DNA of 64,000 bases from Reticulascus tulasneorum (Eukaryota; Ascomycota; Sordariomycetes; Glomerellales; Reticulascaceae), in NCBI GenBank assembly GCA_001557505.1, contig LSAX01000012.1:806001-870000 (forward strand), given 5' to 3'. The notes under the pieces are model-generated. The model searched no databases. It saw only the letters and a program-made list of their open reading frames with translations, and was not told where the DNA came from. Every line of letters begins with the position of its first letter. Positions within the stretch are counted from its first letter, which is position 1. Shown in pieces: positions 45,395 to 57,414 of the stretch. A program made the position numbers and the translations under genes.

Positions 45395-48036
45395 AGGTAT
45401 GCAGATTAGTTTAATGGTCGCACTCCTCACTAGAGTCATCGATTAACAGTCTTCGCAGCATACTTTGATCTTTGCAGTGGCATACGCGGCGGCAGGGAGC
45501 CTTCCAGTTCAAGCCATCCTGTCCGCGATCTACTGGGAGTGAAGCTGTTAGCTTGGGATCTAAAGTGGGAGGGACGTTTGTGCTGTTGTACACACCGGTT
45601 CGTTCGCGATTCACTCATGAGATTATTGTGGACTACGCTGCGTATCTCAGGCTTCATATCAACCCTGAGATACGAGCATGTAATATCTAGAGAATTTCTA
45701 GTACCGTGTGTCAAGATAGTCCAACTTATTTCCCCTCGAGCTGTTGTGCCTGGTATCTTGTTAGTGGTTCCTATCTGTCAACTCAGTTAAACCAAAGCCC
45801 AAGGCATTGGACGCTGTCTGACGACACAGCCCTCGAGTTTGACCTTCCAGGCTGACTGCGTCGTCAGCAAGCAAATATGAATGGGAGGGTATAGGAAAAG
45901 AGGCGTAGCAGAAAGTAGCATGCCGAGACGATATGCCTGGAGGGTAAACTCTTGATTGATTTAGGAGGAGGCAATGAAGCACGCGCAGATAACCATTCTT
46001 CTCTTTTGTCTAGGATGGATTGAAGAGTAACGTGTTCTTTGTTACCAACAAAGCCAGAATACCATTGAGGCTTAAACAACTTAGTCATTGATCAGTCCAT
46101 CCAATTGTTGTACCTATTAATGCTGAAGATAATGTGCAAAATGCTGCTAAGGGAGGTGAGGCGGAGCGGCCAAGCTTCCTTTGACATTCAGCTCGACTTG
46201 ATTCCATATCAGTGAAGACCGGCGACGCCGATAACCTTTTACTAAGGACTGTACATAATGGAAAACCTCGTCTGTTCCAAATCTCGGCTTAGGATCCTAC
46301 TGATGGCGATAATAATCTCAAGAAGGAATGATGAATACATTTTGGCTTGGTCTTGTGTGGACTGCTAGTTGTGGTTTTGCCGCCGCAGACACGGGATCAA
46401 GAGCATCCATTTCCCTAATCTCGTTTGTAATCTCAGCAAATCACCATACACAGGATCATCTCTTGGCTCCAGAGCTAATCGTCCATGAAGCTAGATCGAT
46501 TGCTTCTTTGTTATTGACCGCCTCAAATCTTGCGGTCGTCTGGCCATTTTTGTTGCATTCAATACCGACATCCCATTCTGTCGGAGCCATAAAAACTCTA
46601 CCACCACTCGCAGGCGATAAGTAAACAAAGGAAGACAAAGCGAGACCATGACCACCATGAGTGACTTCGCAAAGTAAGCAGATCATTCCTTGCCAATGCA
46701 CCTCCCCCTTCCTCAACATGACAAGTACTGGAATCGGTGAATGGCTGATGACACTGGCGCGTATGGTGTATCCGCTGTACCGCCGCTTCAGAACAGAGAC
46801 CGGGCTATTATAGATCATCGCCAGAAGCTGTCGGATCTTCTCCTGAGCCACCCGAAGGAAGAAGCCATGTGGAGCAATGAATGGTGCTTGTTTTGCCAAC
46901 ATGGAATCTATATCACGGCAAGCTATGGGCCACACCTGGCCGAGCTGCCAAGAACATGATCTTCGATATTCATATGGCGAACTGCGAAGTCGAAAAGGGA
47001 GCCACTCGTGCATCAATGATAGCGCAGATACACTTGCGCACCAAGATGACTCTTTCAAATGACGAAGACGTGTTACGGCCACCAGAGCCTCAAGTACAGA
47101 GCCTCAAGTACTGATCCGACAATCCGACGAGTTTACGCACTATATCACCGTCTGACCTCAAGCTACATTAGCTCCCACAAGGGCATGAGGAAATACTGTC
47201 AGAATGACAGTCGGCTTCGCCCATGGTACAAAAAATGGCAGAACGAGCGCGGGGTGCTCTAAGAAGACTTCAAGGTTGCCGTGCAGTCATGGGACAAATC
47301 GGATAACAGCTCGGCTCTAGGTGGCCCCGGTACGGCGACGATCATCACGGCATCCCGAAATGTCTGGATACGTTCGGCGCGCGCAAGCGCCCCCAGGCAT
47401 TGGAGCCACTACAGGTGCCTCCAGCGCAGATTGGTCTTGGGTTTTCGGATGGTGGTCGAATGTCGGGATTGGAATTCCTACACCTACGAGAGCCATCATA
47501 GGCAGCTCAATGACCCGAGGCGCTGTTGGGGTTTGCAACGGTACCATTTTGGGCCCTGGGTCAAGATGAAACAGTTTTTTCTTGGCCCCGAGAAATGGAA
47601 TCCTGACAAATCACACGATGAGATCTGAGAAGCCGTGGCTAGACAGAATCTCGAGGGCGGGTCGTAAGGGTCGTTTGGCGTATTTGGCCTCGACGAGTTT
47701 GGGGCATGCAGGCGCCTTACTACTTACTGCCCTGCGCACCCAACTCCTGGTAGCTTACCAAGCATCGAATCCGCCTGATCGCAGGTTGCTCCCCTCCTAC
47801 TAAGATTCACCTTATACATGTTAAACTTCATGTCTTTGTTGTAATCGTCGTGCTTGAGGGTCATTAGAAGGCGGTAAGGTGCGAGTCGGTTCATGTGCCA
47901 AAACATGTGTCGAGAAACTGTTGTTTTTACTCGGAATGTGGATCTATAGAGTTCTGCAGGCAACTATGTGATCCGATCTGCCTTTTTCCACCACTCAAGT
48001 CCTCAGTTCACCGTCTTTCAGAGCCCAAGGCTAAAT
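45395..48036. other. Spacer with unsupported frames
   Basis: The longest frame is on the reverse strand (46456-47082, 208 codons). It has no ATG at its beginning and no motif, and a forward frame (46741-46959) overlaps it. Neither is convincing. A 14-nt unit AGAGCCTCAAGTAC is tandemly duplicated near 47087-47113. Confidence 0.4.
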
Positions 48037-48537
48037 CTAGATGTCGTTTGAAAAATCTCCGTCAGTCCAGGATCCAACCCCGAAACTGCCTGGCGTCGAA
48101 CAGGTCAGTGCTACCAGAATAATCTTCCTGATCTTCCCAGTATCACTTAGGGTATGGGTAAACCTGGCTGCTTGCTCAACGAGATCATTCTTCTCACCGA
48201 AGCCAGAGCCGTCAGCCAAACACAAGTATGACATGGAGCACGTAAACTCCAAGTGAGATGCGCCAAATTGGGCCAACACTGGTCCTCTTGACAGCCGCGT
48301 TTTGATACCACTGTTTAGACGGTTCTGAAAGACGTGAATCATCTCATCTCTACCCTCGGCGACAGAAAAGGCGCCGTCCATCTTGTAAAGAAACTTGCCA
48401 TCAGCTTCCCAAGCATTTCCAACCACGTCCCAGGATATCTTCCCAGACAGTGCCTTATATACGTTCCTTACGTACTCATCGATGATCGATCGAACTTCTT
48501 CTTTTGATTTCTTCTCTCGGAATAACGGGAGGCCCAT
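48037..48537 (-). CDS. Putative NTF2-like small protein (166 aa)
   Basis: The open frame starts at the ATG at 48537; upstream in-frame codons contain no ATG. The 166-aa product begins MGLPLFREKK. It has an amphipathic first helix (EVRSIIDEYVRNVYKAL), an aromatic turn (NAWEADGKFLYKMDGAF), a helix (GRDEMIHVFQNRL) and alternating strands (HLEFTCSMSYLCLA, then ARFTHTLSDTGKIRKIILVAL). This order suits the NTF2/SnoaL cone fold used by many small fungal enzymes and binding proteins, but no catalytic residues can be assigned. It has no signal peptide. It is isolated, with gene-empty DNA on both sides. The call could be wrong, since only the fold pattern supports it. Confidence 0.5.
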   Translation of the reverse strand: MGLPLFREKKSKEEVRSIIDEYVRNVYKALSGKISWDVVGNAWEADGKFLYKMDGAFSVAEGRDEMIHVFQNRLNSGIKTRLSRGPVLAQFGASHLEFTCSMSYLCLADGSGFGEKNDLVEQAARFTHTLSDTGKIRKIILVALTCSTPGSFGVGSWTDGDFSNDI

Positions 48538-51500
48538 CTTGAGAGTGTGCGTGTTCTGTTGGTAATCGATCTTGATTGTTGGTCTAGAGAGGAAGTGTTG
48601 ACAGTGGATAGAGAGTGGATAGAACACAAGGTCGGGTGTTGTGCCAAGGTATGGTCATCTATATCTACTGCATGACCGTCAGCTGTGTTTATGCAGTCAT
48701 CTCGACTAGACATCGGCTTGTAGGAATATGAGCCAGTGCTCTGAGAGTAACGTGAACAAAAAAGAATGCGCTAGTATCACATACCTACTGTGATATCGTC
48801 GGCGCCCGACTCTTTCGAAAAAGCTGCAGAGTTTCCGTCGATGGTGGTTGTAAAAGGACGGCTATAGTAAACGAGACTGCTGGGTGTGCGTTAGATGGAG
48901 CTTTTGAATAGAAAATGAGATGGTGGCAGAACGAGATCTTGCTACCTCAGGACGAACGATGCTCGGCGTCAATTGAGGTTGAAAAGAAGAAATGAATGGA
49001 AGTCGGGTAAGAGCACACAAAAAAGAAATGCAGGGTCTACCGGACGTAATGATGTTGTGATACGAAGATGGGTCCTCAGCCGTGATTTCAAGGTGCTGCT
49101 GTTGTTTGCTGGGTTGGATGTTTTTCTCTCTTGCTAAGAGAAGTATTTGTTGACCGTCTGCGAAATGAAGTCACTTCTTGCCTCGGTAGGTAGTGGAAGA
49201 CGAGTCGGCGTGGTCCCAATCTCACACTATGACCAGAAACCGGCCTTGTCTTGAGCTTGGAATATACCAGACCTACCACCACTTATAACGTACCTTTATT
49301 CCATCTTCATCCGGACCAAGATAAATTTGGCATGCAGATCACCACAGCCATACCTATACAAGGTCAGCTTTTCAGACTTGATCGCCCAATACCTACTCCA
49401 AGTCACAGTATGCGCCACCATACTTCGATGTGATCCTTTTAACAATAGTTGAGCATTTTTGCACCCTGAAAGCGCTGTTGCTTGCCTTATCAGGCGAGCT
49501 AGGACATTGTAAACCGAACTGATAACCCCTAAGACTAGCTTTCTGATTTTTTTTCCAAACCTGAAACAAGAGGAAGGAGACGAGAGTAAAGTTTGACCTT
49601 GGTCTAGATTTTTTGCCTTCGAGAAAGCGCCAGCCTGGCGAGTGCACATCGTAACTGTACACAGACCGACTGAAGGTGCTTGCGCCAGGGGATCCGCACA
49701 GTAATACGTGGCTTCACAGGCGTAATCTTGATACCATCTTGTTCAGGCCACCTGTTGATGGTTATGGAACAGATGTGGATGTCGTGTTGACCTTAACAAC
49801 GTAGTCCTGTACTCCCAGGCCTCCGTGTACTTTACGCCGCGCACTCTTGCGTGTAGATGTGGGTTACTGCACGATGAACTGGAGCGTAATGTAAATGTCA
49901 ATGCCGATGTTGGCTCAGTGCAGCCGAGGAGTGACAGCCTCAGAGAGATGGCGGACTTTTGGGTTGTCAGAGGCTCTTGGACTCACTCGTGCCTTGGCAA
50001 TACGGCGGGACTTGGGGTCAAATGTTAGATATGTTCATTAAATGGATCTGTCCACGGCTGGTGGCTATCTTTACCCAAAAGATTCACTATAACATATGCC
50101 ACAGGTCGGGTTCATTTGGCCTCCTCCTTACACCTTAACTCCTTCACTCTCCCTTACAAGATGGCGTGGTCCCGCAAAGTTTGAACATCATCAGGTTGTC
50201 TGCGCTCGCACAGAAGGCATCACATTATTCAAACGTCGCATATTCTTCAATTGCCAAGCGTCGCAGTTGCTGCGCATCATCCTCGCCCATCTCAGCCGGT
50301 ACATTTGGCTCCTGAAAATGAAACTCTCCCCAGAACCCAACCACCTTGTCCGGTGCGGTTGGTAATCTTAACTTCTCTGTTTGATGATTCCGCCGAAAGT
50401 GATGGTACCGGGCAATGGAGCCAACCAAGTAGGTTATGGCTGGTTGATTCCCGGAACAGTCCCATTTCATACTCTACTGACACCGCCTCTTGGGCTTGGA
50501 ACCGGATCTAGACCGCTCGCTCCCTGCCTCTCGTTGGCACTGACTCCAAACTGTACTGAGCTGGCTCGATCATCGGTATGCATGATTCTTGCGATCCAGC
50601 AGCCGCACGAACTGCTTCTTCCGGAGAGCCTTGCCATCCGGAAAGAGAGCTCGAATATGGTCTACTCGATCAGATGGTATGCTGCATCCCGCAACTCCGC
50701 CCACACCAACATACATATGTAATCCCGCTCGCCGTCCCGACACCTTAACTCTTACATCTTTCTCGAAGAATTGGCAGAATATTGCGACGTGCTCGGTGGT
50801 GTATAGGCTCGGCGAGAACTCATTGTGAATCTAACCCCCTTCTGTCAGCAGGTTCTTCGACTCAGGGAGGTAGATCACGAGACCAAACCTTTGCCACAGA
50901 TGATCATCTTCGCCCTCTTAAATCCTGGATACCGCGTCGCACATCTCGCAGGGGAAAGGGGTTAAGTCGTTATTCTTGGAGCAAACCTGTGGGAGCGTTA
51001 CTGTGCCTGCCGCTCCCTGTCAGCCAGTTTATCCCCTTTGGGACTCTGCTGTGATAGGGGTTTCTTCTTCTGTGTGCTTGGGAGGAGGAGAGGTGGGTGG
51101 TCTTCGGTTAGATATCTCGAGTGATGTCGTTGAAGAAGGCAAGTCAGTGAGGAACTTCAGCTTTCCGCGCCGTGCTCGCACGATTATTTCACCCTCATTT
51201 CAGTACGCCATCGCGGCCGCGTGATTCTTCCCCGGCGTTTCGCGTTCTTCATCGAAACCGCAAGTGCTTCTGTCTACAGATCTGTATGACTGTCATACAC
51301 ACACCTTATCAACCAATGTGGCATTGGTCTCTCATAGAGCAAGCCAGACAAGCAACATGTCCCGAACAATCTGCACTTTGTACAACAGCATGGCATGTGC
51401 CGTCTCATTGTGCCATGCGTGGTGGCAGGCCATGCACAACGAGCGCGCCAGGAGCACCATTTCGATACGTATGGGGCAGATACTTGGATGACCGATATGG

Positions 51501-53076
51501 GACTGGTGATCCACATACCGGGGTTCCGGTGATCGCCGATAATGCAACTCACGCAAACATCTTGTCACATTTCAACCCAGGCAGCGTCCGCGTGACCAAT
51601 GCAGATGTTAAGGTCGGAAATCTAGTACCGAGTCTTGGAAGCAACATGATATGCATTATGCCGTGACTGATAGCTAGGAACAGGTCTCTCTGGATCTTGT
51701 TGACAATCGTCCCCGGCCTCCAGCAACCTCCGAAAATGAGAAGTACTGAAAGGCCCTCGTCTGTCATATGTGATCCCGCCAATCTGCTATGATGGCCTAC
51801 CCCTGTCTCCAAACATCAACGTGTTGTTCTAAACTCGCCGGCCATGCCGCACCATTTCCTTCCTCCCTCCATTTCCCTCCATTCCGTCAGCAGCTAGGTA
51901 GGATTACCGCTCGCCTGTGTCTACCAAGAGCATTGGAGAACATGACGTCTCCAAAAGACTACATACTTGAACAAGGCCAGGAACGCAGCGGAGGAGGCGG
52001 TCAGGCGACAATCAAATAGTTTGAGACCAAGCTTTTCGTAATGCAGTCAGCATCAGGACTTTCCTGGCCGGTCTTGCTTGTTCACGTAGAAGTCATACCG
52101 TGGCTTACATCAAGCTTGTCATCCAACCTATAACTCAATAAACAAGTATTTCCATACCAACGCGTCAAAAGAGCCTCTGCCATCCGTAGCAGAGAGGCCA
52201 CTCTTTCTCTCCACGTGGTTAAAAGCTTCGCACAACAAACATGAAAACTGGTGGTTTATTCGAGTACACAAAACCTAAGCAACGACATTACCTTCAGACC
52301 TACCCGCTTCTCATCCGCGCCCACCTTCTTTACCTTCTTCACCACCTCCGTACTTTGTTTTCTTGCAGTAAGCCAACACACTGCGCCATTATATGCCTTC
52401 TTGTAGGCCGTCAACGAGTCGGTTTGAAGCTCTCGCGTATGACGTTACGAGCAATCTCGGCTCCTTGCCAAAGCTGCGTGCGTCAACATTTTGTCACTAT
52501 CAAATCAGCTGCCTTCCTGTCAACCCACAACCCGTCAGCTCCTTCTCAAGCCCTTGATGCAAAACACTGCTACTTTTCAAGCGCCTTAATCTCCCATTCT
52601 CGTCTTTTCTCGAACACACATCTGCCAGACGGCCTCTTTCAGTCTCTTTCTTTCGCACCACCAGCTCATCGATCAGAGACGACAAGCTGCCATCTCGCGA
52701 CGCGCCTTTGTGTCGCTCATTGATTTCTTTTTCCCGTCCAGTCAAGCCCGAGTATTTGAATCATTGTGTTACATCGGTCCATTTTACATCTCGCTCGACA
52801 AATCCTCCTCTGCCTCGTGCTGGGTGAACCTTGTCCATTGCGAACATACATCGAGTCCCCTACTTCCGATTCATCAACGTCTCTCAAATGCCGCTACCAT
52901 CCTGAACAGGCAAGTACGACCCAACCCTTCTGAGCGCGTATCTTGCTTGTCTGTTCCGTCTGCCGCCGTTTTTGGACGAGAACAAGATGCTGACCAGTGC
53001 AGTTTTCGTACAGAAGAAGCAGAACAGCAGGCCAAGAGTAGCAGAAGTGTATTTCTGATCATCGAAAAGCGACAGA
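48538..53076. other. Long spacer and 5' leader of the SNF2-type gene
   Basis: These 4.5 kb contain no gene I can support. A reverse frame of about 80 codons (50574-50819, no ATG) reads like coding sequence (CQFFEKDVRVKV, DRKNHAYR) and may be a pseudo-exon. Pyrimidine-rich sequence at about 52300-52760 looks like promoter or leader of the large gene starting at 53077. Confidence 0.4.
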
Positions 53077-56000
53077 ATGGACATCAGAAGTTCAGATCAG
53101 GACGACCTTCAGGATCTCCATCCTCAGCGTCGCAGCCGGCCGCCCGACAACGAGTCATTCGCTTCACCATCCAGTAACAACCGCCAAGGTTCCTCATACC
53201 CAAGATCCAATCGAAGCAAATCCACCAAGTCGCGCAAACGATCCGCACTTGCCCACAATAGTTCACTACACAGTGCCAAGAAGCGCTTCAAGCCCAGCAC
53301 CAGCGAAACTGACAATCGCCACACCAACCCCGTCGACGACAGACAGAAGCGTGACCCACTATCATGTATCATCTTCGAGATCCTGGTTCGCTCCGCGGAG
53401 GAACAGCCTTTTGAGTCCCAGTGTAAAGGCACGGTCGAGGCTCTGTTGAAGCCTGAGGCGCGCACCATGCGTCCTGAGGAACTGTTCCGCAATGTAGGAG
53501 ACTATTCCTGGCAAAAGGCCGTGAGCATTATGTCAAGTGCTGGCGTGGAGCCACAAGGTTATCTCTACTTCGCAATGGTTAGCGATGATATCGACAAGCC
53601 TGATATTCTAGGAGAGGTGGCTTCGTTTCAGGCGCTTGCGACGCCAGAGGAGCCACAGGATTGGCAGCTTGCCATCAAAAACGCCGAGATGAAATTGCGC
53701 TCGAGCCATTTCACCAACCCGCTGATCCTCCCAAAGCTGATGCTGTATTGGACCTTCTCCCAAGAGCCTCTGACGGAACAACTCGCCACAATTGCTCAGC
53801 GCGCCATCCTGAACGACGATGACTCCATCTCAAGCGACGGTGACGTCCGCATGAATGACGCCGGTATCCAGACTGTATTAGGAGACGAGGAACAAGATCA
53901 GACAGGTTCCGAACAGCCGCGCGAGAATGAACCGAAGGCTCCGGAGGTGGACAACAATGACCATGATGACTCCAGCATGCACACTGTGACAGGGGACGAG
54001 GAGGAAGCTCGACCAAGTTCCGAGCAGCCGTGCGGGGATGAGCCACCGGATATTGAGGCGGAGAACAATGACAATGATGATTCCAGCATGCAGATTGTAT
54101 CGAGTGACGAGGAAGAAGTTCATCCAGAGCACGAACAAATGGTCCAGGATGAGCCACCGGCTCCTGAGGCGATGAACAATGACAATGATGATTCCAGTAT
54201 GCAGATTGTATCGAGGGACGAGGAAGAAGCTCAGCCAGAGCACGAACAAATGGTCCAGGATGAGCCACCGGCTCCTGAGGCGATGAACAATGACAATGCT
54301 GATTCCAGTATGCAGATTGTATCGAGGGACGAGGAAGAAGCTCAGCCAGAGCACGAACAAATGGTTCAGGATGAGCCACAGGCTCCGGAGGCGGAAAGCA
54401 ATGATATCGATGCCGCCAGCATCCAGGCTGTATTCGGAGATGAGGAAGAAGCTCAGCCAGAGTACGAACAAATGGTTCAGGATGAGCCACAGGCTCCGGA
54501 GGCGGAAAGCAATGATATCGATGTCGCCAGCATCCAGGCTTTTTCAAGTGATGAGGGAGCTCGACCAGAACCCAACCAGCCGCGCCAGCATGAACCCCAG
54601 GTTCCAGAGGCGGACAACAATGGCAAGGATGACACCAGTATCCACACTGTTCAAGGAGATGAGGAGCAGGCTCTGCGAGGAGATGAGGAGCAGGCTCTGC
54701 CAGAATCTGAAGGGCCAAGCCAGCATGAACCTCAGGTTCCCGAGGCAGAAAATAACGACAAAAATGACTCCAGCATCAATACTGTTCCAAGAGATGAGGT
54801 GCAAGCTCAGCCAGAATCTGAACAGCCGCGCCAGCATGGACCCCAGGCTCCGCAGTCGGAAAACGCCAACAATAATGACTCCAGCATCCAGATTGTGTCA
54901 GATGATGAGGAAGAAGATGAGCCTGTATCCGCACGGCCGCGCAAGAATAGACCCAGGACCTTAGAGGCAGAGGATGATGACATGGATGTCGACAGTGCTG
55001 CGGGTGATCCAATCGCGCTCGCGGATGTCGTTGACCTGACCGGCATTGACGATGAGAACGAGGATGGCAGGATGATGATGCCTGACCTGGCTAATCGGGC
55101 CTCTGTGCTGGGAGCGCTGAAGATGGATGACGATCCTGAGAGATGGAAGCGCGCCTGCGCGTTCTTCGGTTGGGACAAAGACAAGAAATCAATTGAATTC
55201 CCCATCCACCTGATCGGCACCAAGAAGCGACTCTCTCCATACCAGCTTTACGATCTGCATCGCATCTTAGACCCGCCACACGTGCGAGGCTACAGTTCGA
55301 CCAGGGTCTCTGGTACCCTGCTTGCGTTGGCGATGGGTTTCGGGAAGACGCGCATCGTCCTCGCCGCCGCTGCGGTCTTGCGGATGGTCGATATCATAGA
55401 GTTGCACAGGGAACAGTTCCCGGAAGCGCATTTGCAGCAGGGCGACATTGGCGCGTCCAAGTGTCCATCTGGCAGGATCTTCGGGATCCAGTGCAGCTGC
55501 GAGAGGCAGAGCCTGTCGCGAACTCTCTCGAAGAGACGCCATGGAGCCACGTTGGCGATCGTGCCGCCCAACTTGGTGAGCCAGACTTCCGAAGTAGCGA
55601 CCGAGTTCTTCGAAAAGCAAGTTACCTTCTTTTCATCGAGCGGGCAGAGACTCGTCTACGATTTCATGCGTGTCGAGTTCTTCAAAAAGCCGAAGGAAAG
55701 CGGGGCCATGAGAGATGTCACGGTCGATGTGGAGATCTACAATGGCGAGTGGTTCGCAAGCAAGACGCACAACAGCAACACACACCAGCTGGAGGCTACC
55801 AAGGAGCTGTTGAAGGACAGCAAACTCAAATATCGCCTTATTGCACACGAAGACAGAAACGCGTCCCGGCACTTCCTCATCGTATCGCTCAACACTGCCA
55901 GAGGTGCCCACTGGCAGAGCAGCTTCCACGTGGAACGAGAATTCCCAATCAAAGGCAAAATGAGGCCGGCCAAGCTCACTTTCGGCCCCGCATATCGATT

Positions 56001-57414
56001 TGGCCTGGTGATCATGGATGAGAGTCACTCGGTGAAGAGCAAGGCGACCGAAAGCTACAGACTCCTACAGAGTTTAGTCAAACCGTATCCGATGCAGGAA
56101 GACCAGCCCTGGTTCATCTTCATGAGCGGTTCGCCAATCAGCAGCAAGCTCGCCGCCGACCTTCAGATCCCGCTGTCGATCTTGCAATACCACAGCCTGG
56201 CAGCGCGCACCAGGAAGCTGGACGCCCTGAAGGAGATCGACAGACAGATGGCCGAGTGCGTGAAGAACCCCCCCATCGATGATGAGGGCAAAATAATACG
56301 CGAGGGCGTGTGGGCGGGTATTGTCAAGACGGCTCGCTACGAGCTACTTGAGTTGATCATACGTCGCGATGCGGAGAGCAAGTTCTTTGGCTATGAACTG
56401 GCACCGAAGAGAGAAAGAATCGTCTTCCCCGCCACCTTCTGTGACGTCCCGCAGAGGTACAAGCCTGTCTTGTCCCGGCCCTGGAGCCAGGTGAAGGAAA
56501 ACGTGAGAAGTCTGCTCCAACAAGGAGGCCTGACAGCTGCGGCCATTATGAACGCGGTCGAACAGGCAGCGGACCTCGAACATGCTACGCACTTCCCCGG
56601 TCTGCTCGCCCTGGAAGCGCAGCAAAAGAAGAGTCTGCCTTGGAGGTCCACCCAGCTTCAGGCGATATTTTTCGGCATGCCCAAGGTCACGGCGACGGAG
56701 CATTCAATCCAGACCCCACCAAGGTTCCTCGAACATCTCCGCAACGCGGTCGCCAAACCTCCCCTCGACGCAAAAGCCGGACCACTGGCCACGCAGCTTC
56801 GTCTGATTCTGCCCCATTTCCAGAACATCTTGCAATCTTCACCAAAGGTGGGCGAGCTGCTACGCATCTGCGACACTGCCTTCGAGGACAAGCTGGTCTA
56901 CCCCACCGACGGAGAGGCCTGGGCGGGATATCGCGGCCCGAAGAGAGTGCTTGTTTTCTGCAGTACGCCTTTTACTGCCCTCTTCCTCCAGCTGCTTCTG
57001 GAGTATTTCGTGGAAAACAACCCGATCAATCGGATCGTGCCAGCCCTCATCCATGCGGGCCAGGACAACGACACGAGGGAAATGATTGTGAACTGGCTGG
57101 GAGATTATGGCCCACACGAGGATAACAACAAGGTCAAGGTGCTCATCAGCACCTACGCGCTCCTCGGCACTGGCCTGGACCAGTTGAAGGTGGCGAACTA
57201 CGCGGTGCATTTCTGCTTCATCCGCGACCCGACCCTGGAGGACCAGGCCACCGGCCGGGTTGACCGCTCCGGCCAGCCGCTCAAGGTCTTCATCTACAGC
57301 CTTCGCACCAGGGAGAGTTTTTTCGAGAATATGATCGAGTTCGTGCGCAACCGGAATGGTCTGTTGACATCATCGGACCAGGCCAAGCTCGACGCGATTT
57401 TGGGGTTGGAATGA
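53077..57414 (+). CDS. SNF2-family-like ATPase with acidic tandem repeats (1445 aa)
   Basis: This is a superfamily-2 ATPase of the SNF2 translocase type, presumably nuclear and chromatin- or DNA-acting. It is a single exon. Residues 1-70 are Ser/Arg/Lys-rich with nuclear-localisation-like basic clusters (SRKRSALAHN, KKRFKP). A small globular part follows (about 90-250), then residues about 265-633 consist of tandem acidic 37-aa repeats. Motif I is MGFGKT (about 753-758), motif II DESH (981-984), motif III MSGSP (about 1015), and motif VI QATGRVDRSGQ (about 1390-1400). The last motif is characteristic of SNF2 helicases. Motif II is DESH instead of DEAH/DEGH, and the motif I-II distance is long. 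No bromo-, chromo-, SANT or RING domain is recognised, so the subfamily is unclear. It ends at TGA 57412, with a 60-nt duplication covering the stop codon. Confidence 0.88.
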   Translation: MDIRSSDQDDLQDLHPQRRSRPPDNESFASPSSNNRQGSSYPRSNRSKSTKSRKRSALAHNSSLHSAKKRFKPSTSETDNRHTNPVDDRQKRDPLSCIIFEILVRSAEEQPFESQCKGTVEALLKPEARTMRPEELFRNVGDYSWQKAVSIMSSAGVEPQGYLYFAMVSDDIDKPDILGEVASFQALATPEEPQDWQLAIKNAEMKLRSSHFTNPLILPKLMLYWTFSQEPLTEQLATIAQRAILNDDDSISSDGDVRMNDAGIQTVLGDEEQDQTGSEQPRENEPKAPEVDNNDHDDSSMHTVTGDEEEARPSSEQPCGDEPPDIEAENNDNDDSSMQIVSSDEEEVHPEHEQMVQDEPPAPEAMNNDNDDSSMQIVSRDEEEAQPEHEQMVQDEPPAPEAMNNDNADSSMQIVSRDEEEAQPEHEQMVQDEPQAPEAESNDIDAASIQAVFGDEEEAQPEYEQMVQDEPQAPEAESNDIDVASIQAFSSDEGARPEPNQPRQHEPQVPEADNNGKDDTSIHTVQGDEEQALRGDEEQALPESEGPSQHEPQVPEAENNDKNDSSINTVPRDEVQAQPESEQPRQHGPQAPQSENANNNDSSIQIVSDDEEEDEPVSARPRKNRPRTLEAEDDDMDVDSAAGDPIALADVVDLTGIDDENEDGRMMMPDLANRASVLGALKMDDDPERWKRACAFFGWDKDKKSIEFPIHLIGTKKRLSPYQLYDLHRILDPPHVRGYSSTRVSGTLLALAMGFGKTRIVLAAAAVLRMVDIIELHREQFPEAHLQQGDIGASKCPSGRIFGIQCSCERQSLSRTLSKRRHGATLAIVPPNLVSQTSEVATEFFEKQVTFFSSSGQRLVYDFMRVEFFKKPKESGAMRDVTVDVEIYNGEWFASKTHNSNTHQLEATKELLKDSKLKYRLIAHEDRNASRHFLIVSLNTARGAHWQSSFHVEREFPIKGKMRPAKLTFGPAYRFGLVIMDESHSVKSKATESYRLLQSLVKPYPMQEDQPWFIFMSGSPISSKLAADLQIPLSILQYHSLAARTRKLDALKEIDRQMAECVKNPPIDDEGKIIREGVWAGIVKTARYELLELIIRRDAESKFFGYELAPKRERIVFPATFCDVPQRYKPVLSRPWSQVKENVRSLLQQGGLTAAAIMNAVEQAADLEHATHFPGLLALEAQQKKSLPWRSTQLQAIFFGMPKVTATEHSIQTPPRFLEHLRNAVAKPPLDAKAGPLATQLRLILPHFQNILQSSPKVGELLRICDTAFEDKLVYPTDGEAWAGYRGPKRVLVFCSTPFTALFLQLLLEYFVENNPINRIVPALIHAGQDNDTREMIVNWLGDYGPHEDNNKVKVLISTYALLGTGLDQLKVANYAVHFCFIRDPTLEDQATGRVDRSGQPLKVFIYSLRTRESFFENMIEFVRNRNGLLTSSDQAKLDAILGLE
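53869..54975 (+). repeat. Coding minisatellite: about ten 111-nt units
   Basis: The units encode a 37-residue acidic repeat with the consensus V(S/x)xDEEEAxPExEQ...DEPxAPEAxNNDxDDSSMQ. About nine full units and one degenerate unit occur. Two adjacent units near 54115-54340 are nearly identical at the DNA level, indicating recent unequal exchange. One unit near 54660-54700 contains a duplicated GDEEQAL segment. Lengths remain multiples of three, so the frame is preserved by selection. Confidence 0.92.

Noticed and set aside
46456..47082. Reverse-strand 208-codon frame
   Set aside because: The frame begins without an ATG, no domain is recognisable, and a forward frame overlaps it. Composition gives no clear coding signal by eye.
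50574..50819. Reverse frame of about 80 codons that reads like coding sequence
   Set aside because: No ATG, no convincing upstream splice acceptor or partner exon, and no recognised family. Mentioned only as a possible pseudo-exon.
53711..54718. Long reverse-strand frame (335 codons) opposite the SNF2-type gene
   Set aside because: It is the antisense reflection of the repeat array; the repeated 111-nt unit keeps antisense frames open automatically.
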